In this document: positions 1 through 5,801 of the stretch, piece by piece | How the letters are laid out: each line of letters starts with the position of its first letter | How positions within the stretch are numbered: position 1 is the first letter of the stretch | Source of the DNA: an uncultured Porphyromonadaceae bacterium | GTDB lineage: Bacteria; Bacteroidota; Bacteroidia; Bacteroidales; Muribaculaceae | Direction: 5' to 3' | DNA: 6,966 nucleotides | Assembly: GCA_900554265.1 (NCBI GenBank) | Contig: USGZ01000084.1 | Span: 1-6,966 of the forward strand | Translations under genes and position numbers: made by a program | Notes under the pieces: model-generated | Database searches by the model: none | Told to the model about the DNA's origin: nothing | The model's input: only the letters and a program-made list of their open reading frames with translations

Positions 1-169
1 GGGCGGCGGTGGCGCTGTGGCGCAGGCGCTCGACCTCGTCGGAATTGTGGACGATGTCGCCCAGGCAGTAGAGCGTGCCTCCGGAGGCGAGTTCCTGCTC
101 GGCCTTATTGATGGCCGTAACCACACCGAAGCAGAATCCGGACTCCCGGTCAATTTCAATAGTGGCCAT
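1..169 (-). CDS. ispH: IspH, HMBPP reductase, N-terminal part (cut by window edge)
   Basis: This is the first 56 codons of 4-hydroxy-3-methylbut-2-enyl diphosphate reductase, the iron-sulfur enzyme that makes IPP and DMAPP in the last step of the MEP isoprenoid pathway in the cytoplasm. The visible protein starts [16 protein letters not shown]. Cys13 in the FCFGV motif matches the first conserved cluster-ligating cysteine of the family, and His41 in GDIVHN matches the conserved substrate-binding histidine. The ATG at 169 lies 12 nt after the cmk stop, so the two are probably co-transcribed. I see no clear Shine-Dalgarno sequence. The other two cluster cysteines and the stop codon lie beyond base 1, so whether the gene is intact cannot be judged here. 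The identity is strongly supported by the two motifs and by the position next to cmk. Confidence 0.93.
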   Translation of the reverse strand, partial: MATIEIDRESGFCFGVVTAINKAEQELASGGTLYCLGDIVHNSDEVERLRHSATAA

Positions 170-181
170 GGGGCGGCGAAG

Positions 182-877
182 TCAGTTGGCGCGGGCGACG
201 GCGCGGTTGAACTGGTCGAGCAGCCAGGCGTCCTGCTCCTCGACGGTCATATCGCTGTTGTCCAGCGAAATGGCATCGTCGGCGCGGCGCAGGGGGCTCT
301 CGGCGCGGGTGCTGTCGATATGGTCGCGGTGGACGACGTTGGCCAGCACGTCGGAGTAGGTCACGGCCTGGCCCTTGTCGATCATCTCCCTGAAGCGGCG
401 CTGGGCGCGGGTCTCGGCCGAGGCGTCGACGAATATCTTGAGTTCGGCGTCGGGGAAGACCACGGTGCCGATGTCGCGGCCGTCCATCACGATACCGCGG
501 CTGACTCCGAGTGCCTGCTGCATGCGCACCAGGGCATGGCGCACCTCGGGGATGGCCGATACGGGGCTGACGGCGTTGCTGACGCGCAGGCGCCGGATTT
601 CCTTCTCTACGTCCTCGCCGTTGAGCATGGTGTGCTGGGTGCCGTCGGGCTGGAGCGCGAAGTCTATGCGGATTTCGGGAAGTGCCGCGGTGATGGCGTC
701 CGCGTCCGGGGTGCCGTCGTCGGCTATAAGGTTGTGCTCCAGCGCGTAGAGGGTAACGGCGCGATACATCGCCCCGGAGTCGATATAGCGGTAGCCTACG
801 GTTGCGGCCAGCTGGCGGGCCATTGTGCTTTTGCCGGACGACGAGAAGCCGTCGATGGCTATTATGATGGGTTTCAT
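182..877 (-). CDS. cmk: Cytidylate kinase (CMP/dCMP kinase)
   Basis: This cytoplasmic enzyme transfers phosphate from ATP to CMP or dCMP, supplying CDP/dCDP for RNA, DNA and lipid precursors. The 231-residue protein has a P-loop near its start (GFSSSGKST, residues 10-18). The DSGAMYRA motif follows at 33-40, in the CMP-binding region. DGRDIGTVVFP at 132-142 is the highly conserved nucleotide-binding motif of bacterial CMP kinases. The arginine-rich lid and C-terminal signature SPLRRADDAISLD lies at about 194-206. The length fits the family. The ATG at 877 sits 7 nt after the porQ stop, and ispH begins 12 nt after the cmk stop, so cmk lies inside an operon and translation probably follows on from porQ. 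There is no clear Shine-Dalgarno sequence, as is usual in Bacteroidota. No key residue appears to be missing. Confidence 0.96.
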   Translation of the reverse strand: MKPIIIAIDGFSSSGKSTMARQLAATVGYRYIDSGAMYRAVTLYALEHNLIADDGTPDADAITAALPEIRIDFALQPDGTQHTMLNGEDVEKEIRRLRVSNAVSPVSAIPEVRHALVRMQQALGVSRGIVMDGRDIGTVVFPDAELKIFVDASAETRAQRRFREMIDKGQAVTYSDVLANVVHRDHIDSTRAESPLRRADDAISLDNSDMTVEEQDAWLLDQFNRAVARAN

Positions 878-884
878 ATCAGTA

Positions 885-1910
885 TCAGTTGAGAATGTCG
901 CTCAGGTTGTAGGTGAGGTTGAACATCATGGTGGTGCCACCCTTGTGAGGCTGGGCCAGGGCGACGCCAACGGCGAGCTTGCTCACACGGAATCCGCCGC
1001 CGAGGGTGAAGCCTGATAGCATGTTGCGGCTGTAGGTGCTCATGTCGCTGCGCATGCGGTAGTTGTAGCCCAGCGAGAGGTAGTAGTTCGGGCTGGCGAT
1101 GAGATCGGCGCCGAGCACAAGGTGGCGCATCAGGTTGCTGCCGAATCCTTCCTTCACTTCCGGATTGGTCGCTTCGGTGCCGTCGCCCGGGTCGAGGTAG
1201 GGCGATTTCCACTTGGTCAGATTCCAGGCCGTTATGGAAAACCGGACGGGGAAGGTGCCGAAACTCTGGCTCCAGCCCAGGCGGATGTCGAAGGGCAGGC
1301 GGTCGTAGGCCTCGTCGAAGCGCTTCACCTGGCCGCCGAGGTTGGCTACCACGACGCTCAGCGACAGGTCGCGCTCGCTGTCGTAGTAGTTGATGCCCAG
1401 GTCTGTGGCAAGGGCGAAGGCGGTATAGTCGGCATAGCCGCTGTAGATGGCCTTGAGCTCGATGCCGCCGCGCAGGCGGTCCGTTATGTCATGGCTGTAC
1501 GAGCCGCCGAAGGCCACGTCCTTGGGCGAGATGTCGCCCACGATGGTGCCGTCCGGCAGGGTCTCCTTCATCGAGCCGTAACCGTAGTAGCGCAGTTGGG
1601 CGCTCCACGCGCCGCGCTCGCCGGCGCTGTGGCCGTAGCGGAGGCCGGCGAAGTTGCTTCCGCCGAGGTATCGCATGTAGTTCAGGGCTATGCTTCCGCT
1701 CATCTCCGGACCCAGCAGCGCCGGGTTCTGGTCGACGGTGGTGATATCGTCGTCGACGAGGGTAATATTGACGCCTCCGAGACCGTAGATTCGCGAGGAG
1801 GACGTAACGTTCAGAAAATTGTATGCCGACGAGCCGTCCTGGGCGTAGGCGGTGCCGACCGCCCCCAGGACTCCCAGCAGCACGATTCCGATTCTTGAGG
1901 TCAATGTCAT
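885..1910 (-). CDS. porQ: PorQ-type outer-membrane beta-barrel protein (PorV/PorQ family)
   Basis: This 341-residue protein is probably an outer-membrane barrel of the PorV/PorQ family; PorQ is linked to the type IX secretion system (T9SS). A signal peptide is clear: a short basic N-terminus, a hydrophobic stretch at about 7-19, and a likely cut after AYA at residue 23 before QDG. The mature start carries the family signature: SSRIYGLGGVNITLVDDD at 38-55, followed by NPALL at 62-66. The rest is rich in alternating aromatic/hydrophobic and glycine residues, as in beta strands, and the protein ends in a strand-like segment with no T9SS sorting domain. It lies 39 nt after cvfB and 7 nt before cmk. 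From memory, porQ next to cmk and ispH is a recurring order in Bacteroidales, which supports PorQ over other barrels. The T9SS role is inferred, because PorQ homologues also occur where a complete T9SS is not evident. Confidence 0.82.
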   Translation of the reverse strand: MTLTSRIGIVLLGVLGAVGTAYAQDGSSAYNFLNVTSSSRIYGLGGVNITLVDDDITTVDQNPALLGPEMSGSIALNYMRYLGGSNFAGLRYGHSAGERGAWSAQLRYYGYGSMKETLPDGTIVGDISPKDVAFGGSYSHDITDRLRGGIELKAIYSGYADYTAFALATDLGINYYDSERDLSLSVVVANLGGQVKRFDEAYDRLPFDIRLGWSQSFGTFPVRFSITAWNLTKWKSPYLDPGDGTEATNPEVKEGFGSNLMRHLVLGADLIASPNYYLSLGYNYRMRSDMSTYSRNMLSGFTLGGGFRVSKLAVGVALAQPHKGGTTMMFNLTYNLSDILN

Positions 1911-1949
1911 GGAATTATAACGGAATTTCCGCCGTCCTATTGCCCCGGC

Positions 1950-2786
1950 CTACGCTTTCCCGATGTATCCCTCGGGAGTGATTACTATGGCACGGGATTT
2001 GTACAGATGCCCTATGGCCTGCTTGAAATCGCGCTTGCTGCATCCGAACAGGCGCGAGATGAGTTCCGGGTCGCTCTTGTCGCCGACGGGCACACGTGCG
2101 GGGTCGTCGAGGTACTCCAGGATGCGCTCCGCCGTACCGTCGATGCGGCGCCCGGCCTTGTCGCTCAGGGTAAGGTCGATTTTGCCGTCCTCGCGAACGC
2201 GCTTTACGTAGGCCGTCACGGTCTCCTCGACCTCGACGGGGCTGTAGAGTTCGTTGGAGTACAGCATCCCGCGGTGCAGATTGTCGACTATGGCCTTGTA
2301 ACCTATGGGGGTATGCTCGGTTATCAGCGCCTGCACCCTGGCGCCGGGGCGGTAGTCGGGCAGGACGTTGCCCAGGAACTTGTCGGTCTTGGCGGAGGCC
2401 ACTATGCGACCTGTGGCGTCATCGACGTAGATGTAGACCAGGTAGATGCCTCCGGGGCGCATCTTAACCCTCTGCTCGCCGAAGGGCACCAGCAGATCTT
2501 TGGGCAGGCCCCAGTCCAGGAAAGCCCCGACCTTGTTGACGGCGTTCACCTGGAGGTAGGCGAACTCCCCGACGGTGGCATAGGGATGTTCCGTTGTGGC
2601 CACCGGGCGGTCCTCGCTGTCCTTGTAGACGAACACGTCGATTATGTCGCCCGGGGCAGGATTCTCAGGCATGTATCGGCCCGGAAGAAGCACTTCCGGG
2701 CTTTCTGTGCCGGGTTCGCGGAGGTATGCGCCGAATTCCACTATCCGGGCAATCTCCATATTCTGGTATTTTCCGAGTTTTATCAT
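1950..2786 (-). CDS. cvfB: CvfB-like S1-domain RNA-binding protein
   Basis: This 278-residue cytoplasmic protein resembles the CvfB/YitL family, built from S1-like domains and a C-terminal winged helix; it probably binds RNA, but its targets are unknown. An N-terminal S1-like unit covers about 4-63. A canonical S1 domain follows at about 70-130, with VNKVGAFLDWGLPKDLLVP at 83-101. A third unit spans about 145-207, ending in VKRVREDGKIDLTL. The winged helix fills about 235-278 (ELISRLFGCSKRDFKQAIGHLYKS). The frame is open upstream to an ATG at 2933, but I chose the ATG at 2786: the protein then begins MIKLGKYQ, as in relatives, the length fits, and the extra 49 residues have no domain-like character and would be encoded across promoter-like DNA. 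It is probably the first gene of the cvfB-porQ-cmk-ispH operon. CvfB was named for a virulence effect in Staphylococcus aureus; that role should not be assumed here. Confidence 0.88.
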   Translation of the reverse strand: MIKLGKYQNMEIARIVEFGAYLREPGTESPEVLLPGRYMPENPAPGDIIDVFVYKDSEDRPVATTEHPYATVGEFAYLQVNAVNKVGAFLDWGLPKDLLVPFGEQRVKMRPGGIYLVYIYVDDATGRIVASAKTDKFLGNVLPDYRPGARVQALITEHTPIGYKAIVDNLHRGMLYSNELYSPVEVEETVTAYVKRVREDGKIDLTLSDKAGRRIDGTAERILEYLDDPARVPVGDKSDPELISRLFGCSKRDFKQAIGHLYKSRAIVITPEGYIGKA

Positions 2787-2806
2787 GAAAGAAGTTTTTG
2801 GAACTA

Positions 2807-2838
2807 CAAAGAAAGCGCTTTTTTGCGGAATAATCAAA
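2807..2838 (-). promoter_or_regulatory. Possible promoter of the cvfB-porQ-cmk-ispH operon
   Basis: On the minus strand, TTTG (2838-2835) is followed after 20 bp by TTTCTTTG (2814-2807). This is close to the Bacteroidota vegetative promoter pattern, with an upstream TTG-type element and TAnnTTTG about 20 bp downstream, except that the second -7 base is T rather than A. It would place transcription a little over ten bases upstream of the chosen ATG at 2786. The region is AT-rich compared with the genes around it. The mismatch in the -7 box keeps confidence moderate. Confidence 0.45.
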
Positions 2839-2879
2839 AAAGAAAGGCGCCGATAAGGCCGCGGACGGACAAAAATGCT

Positions 2880-2887
2880 TAATTTTG
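2880..2887 (+). promoter_or_regulatory. Probable -7 element of the rsmG promoter
   Basis: TAATTTTG matches the Bacteroidota -7 consensus TAnnTTTG exactly and is the same 8-mer as the one before pgk. No TTG stands at the expected place about 20 bp upstream (the bases there are GGC), so the -33 part is weak or missing. Transcription would begin at about 2893-2896, giving a leader of roughly 56-59 nt before the ATG at 2952. It would drive rsmG and the MBL-fold gene together. Confidence 0.6.
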
Positions 2888-2951
2888 CACTGACCGCAGC
2901 GCGGCCCTCCCTCCGGCTCAAACATTGAACCATAGCAATTGTTTATCCTTC

Positions 2952-3593
2952 ATGGAACAAGACATAGATCTTCTCCTCCGCTACTTTCCCGGCCTGACGC
3001 CGGCGCAGACCGCAGCCTTTGCGCGCCTTGGCGAGCTCTATCCCGAGTGGAACAGCCGCATCAACGTGGTTTCCCGCCGCGACATCGGCGAGCTCTACCC
3101 GCGCCATATCCTCCACTCGCTGGCCATCGCGGCCTTCCTGGGCCCCCTGCGCGCCGGTACGACCTTCCTCGACCTCGGCACCGGAGGCGGCTTCCCCGGT
3201 ATCCCCTTGGCTATCTTCTACCCCGGGTGCCGCTTCCTGCTACTGGACCGCATAGCCAAGAAGCTGCGCGTGGCCTCCGAGATCGCCGATGCCATAGGAC
3301 TCAGGAACGTCGAGTTCCAGCACGGCGACGCCGGCGAATGCCACCGCAAGTTCGACTACGTGGTCAGCCGCGCCGTAATGCCCCTCGACGGCCTGGTGAA
3401 GATTGCCCGCCGCAACATCGCCCACGGCGCTCCGCAGCCGGGCCTCTACCCCGCCGGCCTGGTCTGCCTCAAGGGCGGCGACCTCGACCAGGAAATCCGC
3501 GACTGCGGATGCAAAGCCCTGCGCGTGCCCGTGGCCGACTATTTCCACGAGGAGTTCTTCGAGACCAAGGAGATTGTCTACGTTCCACTCTGA
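2952..3593 (+). CDS. rsmG: RsmG, 16S rRNA (guanine-527-N7)-methyltransferase
   Basis: RsmG (formerly GidB) uses S-adenosylmethionine to methylate N7 of G527 in 16S rRNA, in the 530 loop of the small subunit; loss of the enzyme gives low-level streptomycin resistance in several bacteria. The 213-residue protein has the family's N-terminal part WNSRINVVSRRD at 33-44, then HILHSLA at 52-58. The glycine-rich SAM-binding motif LDLGTGGGFPGIPLAI follows at 73-88. LLLDRIAKKLR lies at 96-106, and VSRAVMPLDGL, the late Rossmann-strand motif, at 138-148. The start at 2952 (MEQDID) is preferred because relatives begin close to this point; an in-frame ATG at 2925 would add nine residues of no clear character. 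The gene is read divergently from cvfB and is followed after 21 nt by the MBL-fold gene, probably in one transcript. Nothing is missing from the fold. Confidence 0.95.
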   Translation: MEQDIDLLLRYFPGLTPAQTAAFARLGELYPEWNSRINVVSRRDIGELYPRHILHSLAIAAFLGPLRAGTTFLDLGTGGGFPGIPLAIFYPGCRFLLLDRIAKKLRVASEIADAIGLRNVEFQHGDAGECHRKFDYVVSRAVMPLDGLVKIARRNIAHGAPQPGLYPAGLVCLKGGDLDQEIRDCGCKALRVPVADYFHEEFFETKEIVYVPL

Positions 3594-3614
3594 CGTCTGT
3601 AAGCACACCGCCAT

Positions 3615-4262
3615 ATGAATATCAAACGCTTTACCTTCAACCCTTTCGGCGAGAGCACATACCTTGTCTGGGACGTCCCGACGGGATGCGCCGCCGTAGT
3701 CGACCCCGGAATGAGCAACAGCGCCGAGGAAAGGATGTTCGACCGCTTCGTACAGGACAATAACCTGACCATCAACCAGATAATCAACACCCATCTCCAC
3801 CTTGACCACTGCTGGGGCAACAACTACGTCAAGAACCGCTACGACGTGAGCACTGCCGCAAACCTCGAGGATTCCTTCCTCTCGGAGCGGGTGGCCCAGC
3901 AGGCGCGGATGTTCGGTCTCGGAGGCGACGACGGCGATTTCCAGCCCGTCGCCATCGACACGGAACTCAAGGACGGCGACACCATAAACATCGGCGAGAG
4001 CAACCTTCAGGTACTGGCCGTGCCGGGCCACTCCCCGGGCAGCATAGCGCTCTACGACCCCGTAGGAGGCTTCGTCATTGTCGGCGACGCGCTTTTCCGC
4101 GGCGCCATAGGCCGCACCGACCTTCCCGGCGGCGACTACAGGACCCTCTCGGCCAGCATCCGCAACAAGCTTTTCGCCCTGCCCGACAAAACCATAGTAT
4201 ATCCCGGCCATGAGGCCACAACCACCATCGGCATCGAGAAAAAAACAAACCCCTACGTCTGA
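3615..4262 (+). CDS. MBL-fold metallo-hydrolase, glyoxalase II-like
   Basis: This 215-residue cytoplasmic enzyme belongs to the metallo-beta-lactamase fold and is probably a two-metal hydrolase. All the expected metal ligands are present: THLHLDH at 59-65 (His60, His62, Asp64, His65), His139 in VPGHSPGS, Asp158 in VGDALFRG, and His199 in YPGHEATTT. GRTDLPGGD at 167-174 is characteristic of the compact glyoxalase II/YcbL-like branch. The protein lacks the C-terminal helical substrate domain of full-length glyoxalase II, so the natural substrate (S-lactoylglutathione, another thioester, or something else) cannot be read from the sequence. Most Bacteroidales are thought not to make glutathione, which makes a classical glyoxalase role less likely; this is inference. 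No signal peptide is seen, which argues against a beta-lactamase. It begins 21 nt after rsmG and is probably co-transcribed with it. Confidence 0.88.
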   Translation: MNIKRFTFNPFGESTYLVWDVPTGCAAVVDPGMSNSAEERMFDRFVQDNNLTINQIINTHLHLDHCWGNNYVKNRYDVSTAANLEDSFLSERVAQQARMFGLGGDDGDFQPVAIDTELKDGDTINIGESNLQVLAVPGHSPGSIALYDPVGGFVIVGDALFRGAIGRTDLPGGDYRTLSASIRNKLFALPDKTIVYPGHEATTTIGIEKKTNPYV

Positions 4263-4278
4263 AAACCGGCGCAAACCC

Positions 4279-4309
4279 TTGGCCTTTTATCGGAGATTTG
4301 CTAATTTTG
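4279..4309 (+). promoter_or_regulatory. Promoter of pgk, Bacteroidota vegetative type
   Basis: TTG at 4279-4281 and TAATTTTG at 4302-4309 are separated by 20 bp, which matches the Bacteroidota vegetative sigma pattern (TTG, then TAnnTTTG about 20 bp on) very well. Transcription should start near 4315, giving a leader of about 40 nt that is A-rich and lacks a Shine-Dalgarno sequence before the pgk ATG. It lies just downstream of the MBL-fold gene stop, so pgk probably has its own strong transcript. I see no terminator between the two genes, so some read-through is possible. Confidence 0.8.
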
Positions 4310-4355
4310 CAGCCTGAGAAACTGACAGAACATAAAACCAACAATAACCATTCAG

Positions 4356-5603
4356 ATGAATATCGAGAACTTCAACTTCAAAGGCCACAAAGCCATTGTG
4401 CGCGTGGACTTCAACGTGCCCCTGGACGAGAACGGCAACATCACCGACGACACCCGTATCCGCGGCGCCCTCCCCACCCTCAAGAAGATTCTTGCCGACG
4501 GCGGCTCCCTCATTATCATGAGCCACATGGGCAAGCCCAAAGGTAAGGTCAACCCCAAACTGAGTCTGGGCCAGATCAAGGACGCCGTAGCCAAGGCCCT
4601 CGGCACTCCCGTTGAGTTCGCTCCGGACTGCGCCGCAGCCGCCGACATGGCCGCAGCACTCAAGCCCGGTCAGGTTCTGCTCCTGGAGAACCTCCGCTTC
4701 TATCCCGAGGAGGAAGGCAAGCCCGTAGGCATCGACAAGGAAGACCCCGCATACGACGCCGCAAAGAAGGAAATGAAGGAACGTCAGAAAACTTTCGCAA
4801 AGACCCTGGCTTCCTACGCGGACGTCTACGTGAACGACGCCTTCGGCACCGCTCACCGCAAGCACGCTTCCACTGCCGTTATCGCCGACTACTTCGACAA
4901 GGACCACAAGATGCTCGGCTACCTGATGGAGAAGGAAGTGAAGGCCGTCGACAATATCCTCAAGGACATCAAGCGCCCCTTCACCGCCATCATGGGCGGT
5001 TCCAAGGTCAGCACCAAGATCGGCATCATCGAGAACCTCATGGACAAGGTCGACAACCTCATCCTCTGCGGCGGCATGACCTACACCTTCGCCAAGGCCA
5101 TGGGCGGCAAGGTAGGCAACTCCATCTGCGAGAACGATAAGCTCGACCTGGCCCTGGACATCATGGCCAAGGCAAAGGCCAAGGGCGTGAACCTCGTGCT
5201 CGGCACCGACTGCGTGGCAGCCGACGCCTTCAGCAACGACGCCAAGACCATGGTTTGCTCCGTTATGGACATTCCCGAAGGCTGGGAAGGCCTCGACGCA
5301 GGTCCCGAAACCCGCAAGCTCTTCGCCGAAACCATCGAACCCAGCAAGACTATCCTCTGGAACGGTCCCGCCGGCGTATTCGAGTTCGACAACTTCACCG
5401 CAGGCAGCCGCGCCATCGCCGACGCCATCGTAAAGGCCACCAAGAACGGCGCGTTCTCCCTCGTAGGCGGCGGCGACTCCGTAGCCTGCATCAACAAGTT
5501 CGGTCTGGCCGACGAAGTCAGCTACGTATCCACCGGCGGCGGTGCCCTCCTCGAAGCCATCGAAGGCAAAATCCTCCCCGGCGTAGCCGCCATCGAAGGC
5601 TAA
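4356..5603 (+). CDS. pgk: Phosphoglycerate kinase
   Basis: This cytoplasmic glycolytic enzyme interconverts 1,3-bisphosphoglycerate plus ADP and 3-phosphoglycerate plus ATP. The 415-residue protein has the normal two-lobed layout and length. In the N-lobe, VRVDFNVP lies at 15-22, SHMGKPKG at 56-63, [11 protein letters not shown] at 109-119 and [13 protein letters not shown] at 160-172, which together form the phosphoglycerate-binding basic patch. In the C-lobe, GGSKVSTK at 214-221 contacts nucleotide, WNGPAGVFE lies at 335-343, GGGDSV at 371-376 and STGGGALLE at 392-400. Codons end almost always in C or G with strongly favoured choices (AAG, GAC, ATC, CTC), more one-sided than in its neighbours, as expected for a highly expressed gene. 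It has its own promoter and is followed by hairpin repeats and a terminator, so it is probably transcribed mainly alone. Nothing looks unusual in the protein. Confidence 0.98.
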   Translation: MNIENFNFKGHKAIVRVDFNVPLDENGNITDDTRIRGALPTLKKILADGGSLIIMSHMGKPKGKVNPKLSLGQIKDAVAKALGTPVEFAPDCAAAADMAAALKPGQVLLLENLRFYPEEEGKPVGIDKEDPAYDAAKKEMKERQKTFAKTLASYADVYVNDAFGTAHRKHASTAVIADYFDKDHKMLGYLMEKEVKAVDNILKDIKRPFTAIMGGSKVSTKIGIIENLMDKVDNLILCGGMTYTFAKAMGGKVGNSICENDKLDLALDIMAKAKAKGVNLVLGTDCVAADAFSNDAKTMVCSVMDIPEGWEGLDAGPETRKLFAETIEPSKTILWNGPAGVFEFDNFTAGSRAIADAIVKATKNGAFSLVGGGDSVACINKFGLADEVSYVSTGGGALLEAIEGKILPGVAAIEG

Positions 5604-5609
5604 TCGGCT

Positions 5610-5676
5610 CATGGAAAGGCGCTTTCCAAGCGCCGACCAACAACGCCCATGGAAAGGCGGATTTCATCCGCCGGCC
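5610..5676. repeat. Two tandem 29-nt hairpin repeats after pgk, REP-like
   Basis: Two 29-nt units (5610-5638 and 5648-5676) lie 38 bp apart, starting six bases after the pgk stop. They share 23 of 29 bases, beginning with the identical 12-mer CATGGAAAGGCG. Each folds into a 7-bp stem with a 3-nt loop: GGCGCTT/AAGCGCC around TCC (5618-5634), and GGCGGAT/ATCCGCC around TTC (5656-5672). Of the six differences, four make two compensatory pair swaps (C-G to G-C and T-A to A-T), so pairing is kept. Unit 1 can instead form TGGAAAG/CTTTCCA around GCG (5612-5628). Neither has a T-run, so they are not terminators by themselves. They may be REP-type extragenic palindromes or a structured 3' UTR; which one is not decidable here. 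Confidence 0.7.
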
Positions 5677-5690
5677 CTACCCCCAAAGCT

Positions 5691-5732
5691 AAAAAATACG
5701 CGGCCCCCGCACCGGAGGCCGCGTATTTTTTT
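5691..5732. terminator. Bidirectional intrinsic terminator between pgk and the nucleotidyltransferase gene
   Basis: A perfect 15-bp inverted repeat joins AAAAAATACGCGGCC (5691-5705) and GGCCGCGTATTTTTT (5717-5731) around an 11-nt loop. Its GC core is followed by seven T on the plus strand (5726-5732) and, because of the six A at the left end, by six T on the minus strand. It can therefore stop pgk transcription from the left and the galM-nucleotidyltransferase transcript from the right. It lies about 90 nt after the pgk stop and about 70 nt after the stop of the opposing gene, which fits the convergent layout. Confidence 0.9.
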
Positions 5733-5740
5733 GGGTTTAT

Positions 5741-5772
5741 TCCCGATTAATCCTGTTTAATCCCGATTAATC
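5741..5772. repeat. Spaced GATTAATC palindromes in near-10-bp repeats
   Basis: The 12-mer TCCCGATTAATC occurs at 5741-5752 and again at 5761-5772, exactly 20 bp apart. Its last eight bases, GATTAATC, are a perfect palindrome. A related TCCTGTTTAATC sits between them (5751-5762), so the stretch reads as three imperfect 10-bp units. The spacing is about two helical turns. It lies between the terminator and the stop of the opposing gene, in the 3' UTR of that gene, so it is not placed like an ordinary operator. No function is assigned. Confidence 0.55.
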
Positions 5773-5801
5773 TCGAAGATTTTCGTCTAAGCCCCGCGCC
5801 C

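Noticed and set aside
17..892. A 291-codon plus-strand open frame opposite cmk and ispH
   Set aside because: It is antisense to two well-recognised genes, has a shadow-like composition rich in Gly, Val, Ala and Asp, and shows no motif or promoter.
1122..1898. A 258-codon plus-strand open frame opposite the porQ-type gene
   Set aside because: Shadow of the minus-strand gene, which has a signal peptide and family motifs; the antisense product is low in complexity.
1921..1931. Inverted repeat CGGAA/TTCCG between cvfB and the porQ-type gene
   Set aside because: Only 5 bp arms around one base, without a T-run or any partner site; expected by chance at this GC content.
2007..2882. A 291-codon plus-strand open frame opposite the CvfB-like gene
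   Set aside because: Shadow frame of a gene with recognisable S1 and winged-helix domains; no domain is seen on the plus strand.
2787..2933. A 49-residue N-terminal extension of the CvfB-like protein from an ATG at 2933
   Set aside because: The extension would be read from DNA that holds the promoter-like elements of both divergent genes, has no domain character, and makes the protein longer than its family; the ATG at 2786 gives the expected MIKLGKYQ start.
2925..2951. An upstream start for RsmG adding nine residues (MNHSNCLSF)
   Set aside because: Possible, but relatives begin near the MEQDID start at 2952, and the added residues carry no signal. Kept as an alternative only.
3240..4274. 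A 344-codon minus-strand open frame across rsmG and the MBL-fold gene
   Set aside because: It is antisense to two genes with complete catalytic motifs, and its composition is that of a codon-bias shadow.
4287..5612. A 441-codon open frame on the minus strand, antisense to the whole of pgk
   Set aside because: The extreme C/G third-position bias of pgk removes stop codons from the opposite strand. The predicted protein is a low-complexity run rich in Gly, Ala, Val and Glu with no recognisable domain, and pgk is certain.
5610..5676. A short CRISPR-like repeat pair
   Set aside because: Only two units with arms that differ in sequence, a 9-nt gap rather than a spacer, and no cas genes; a hairpin-repeat reading fits better.
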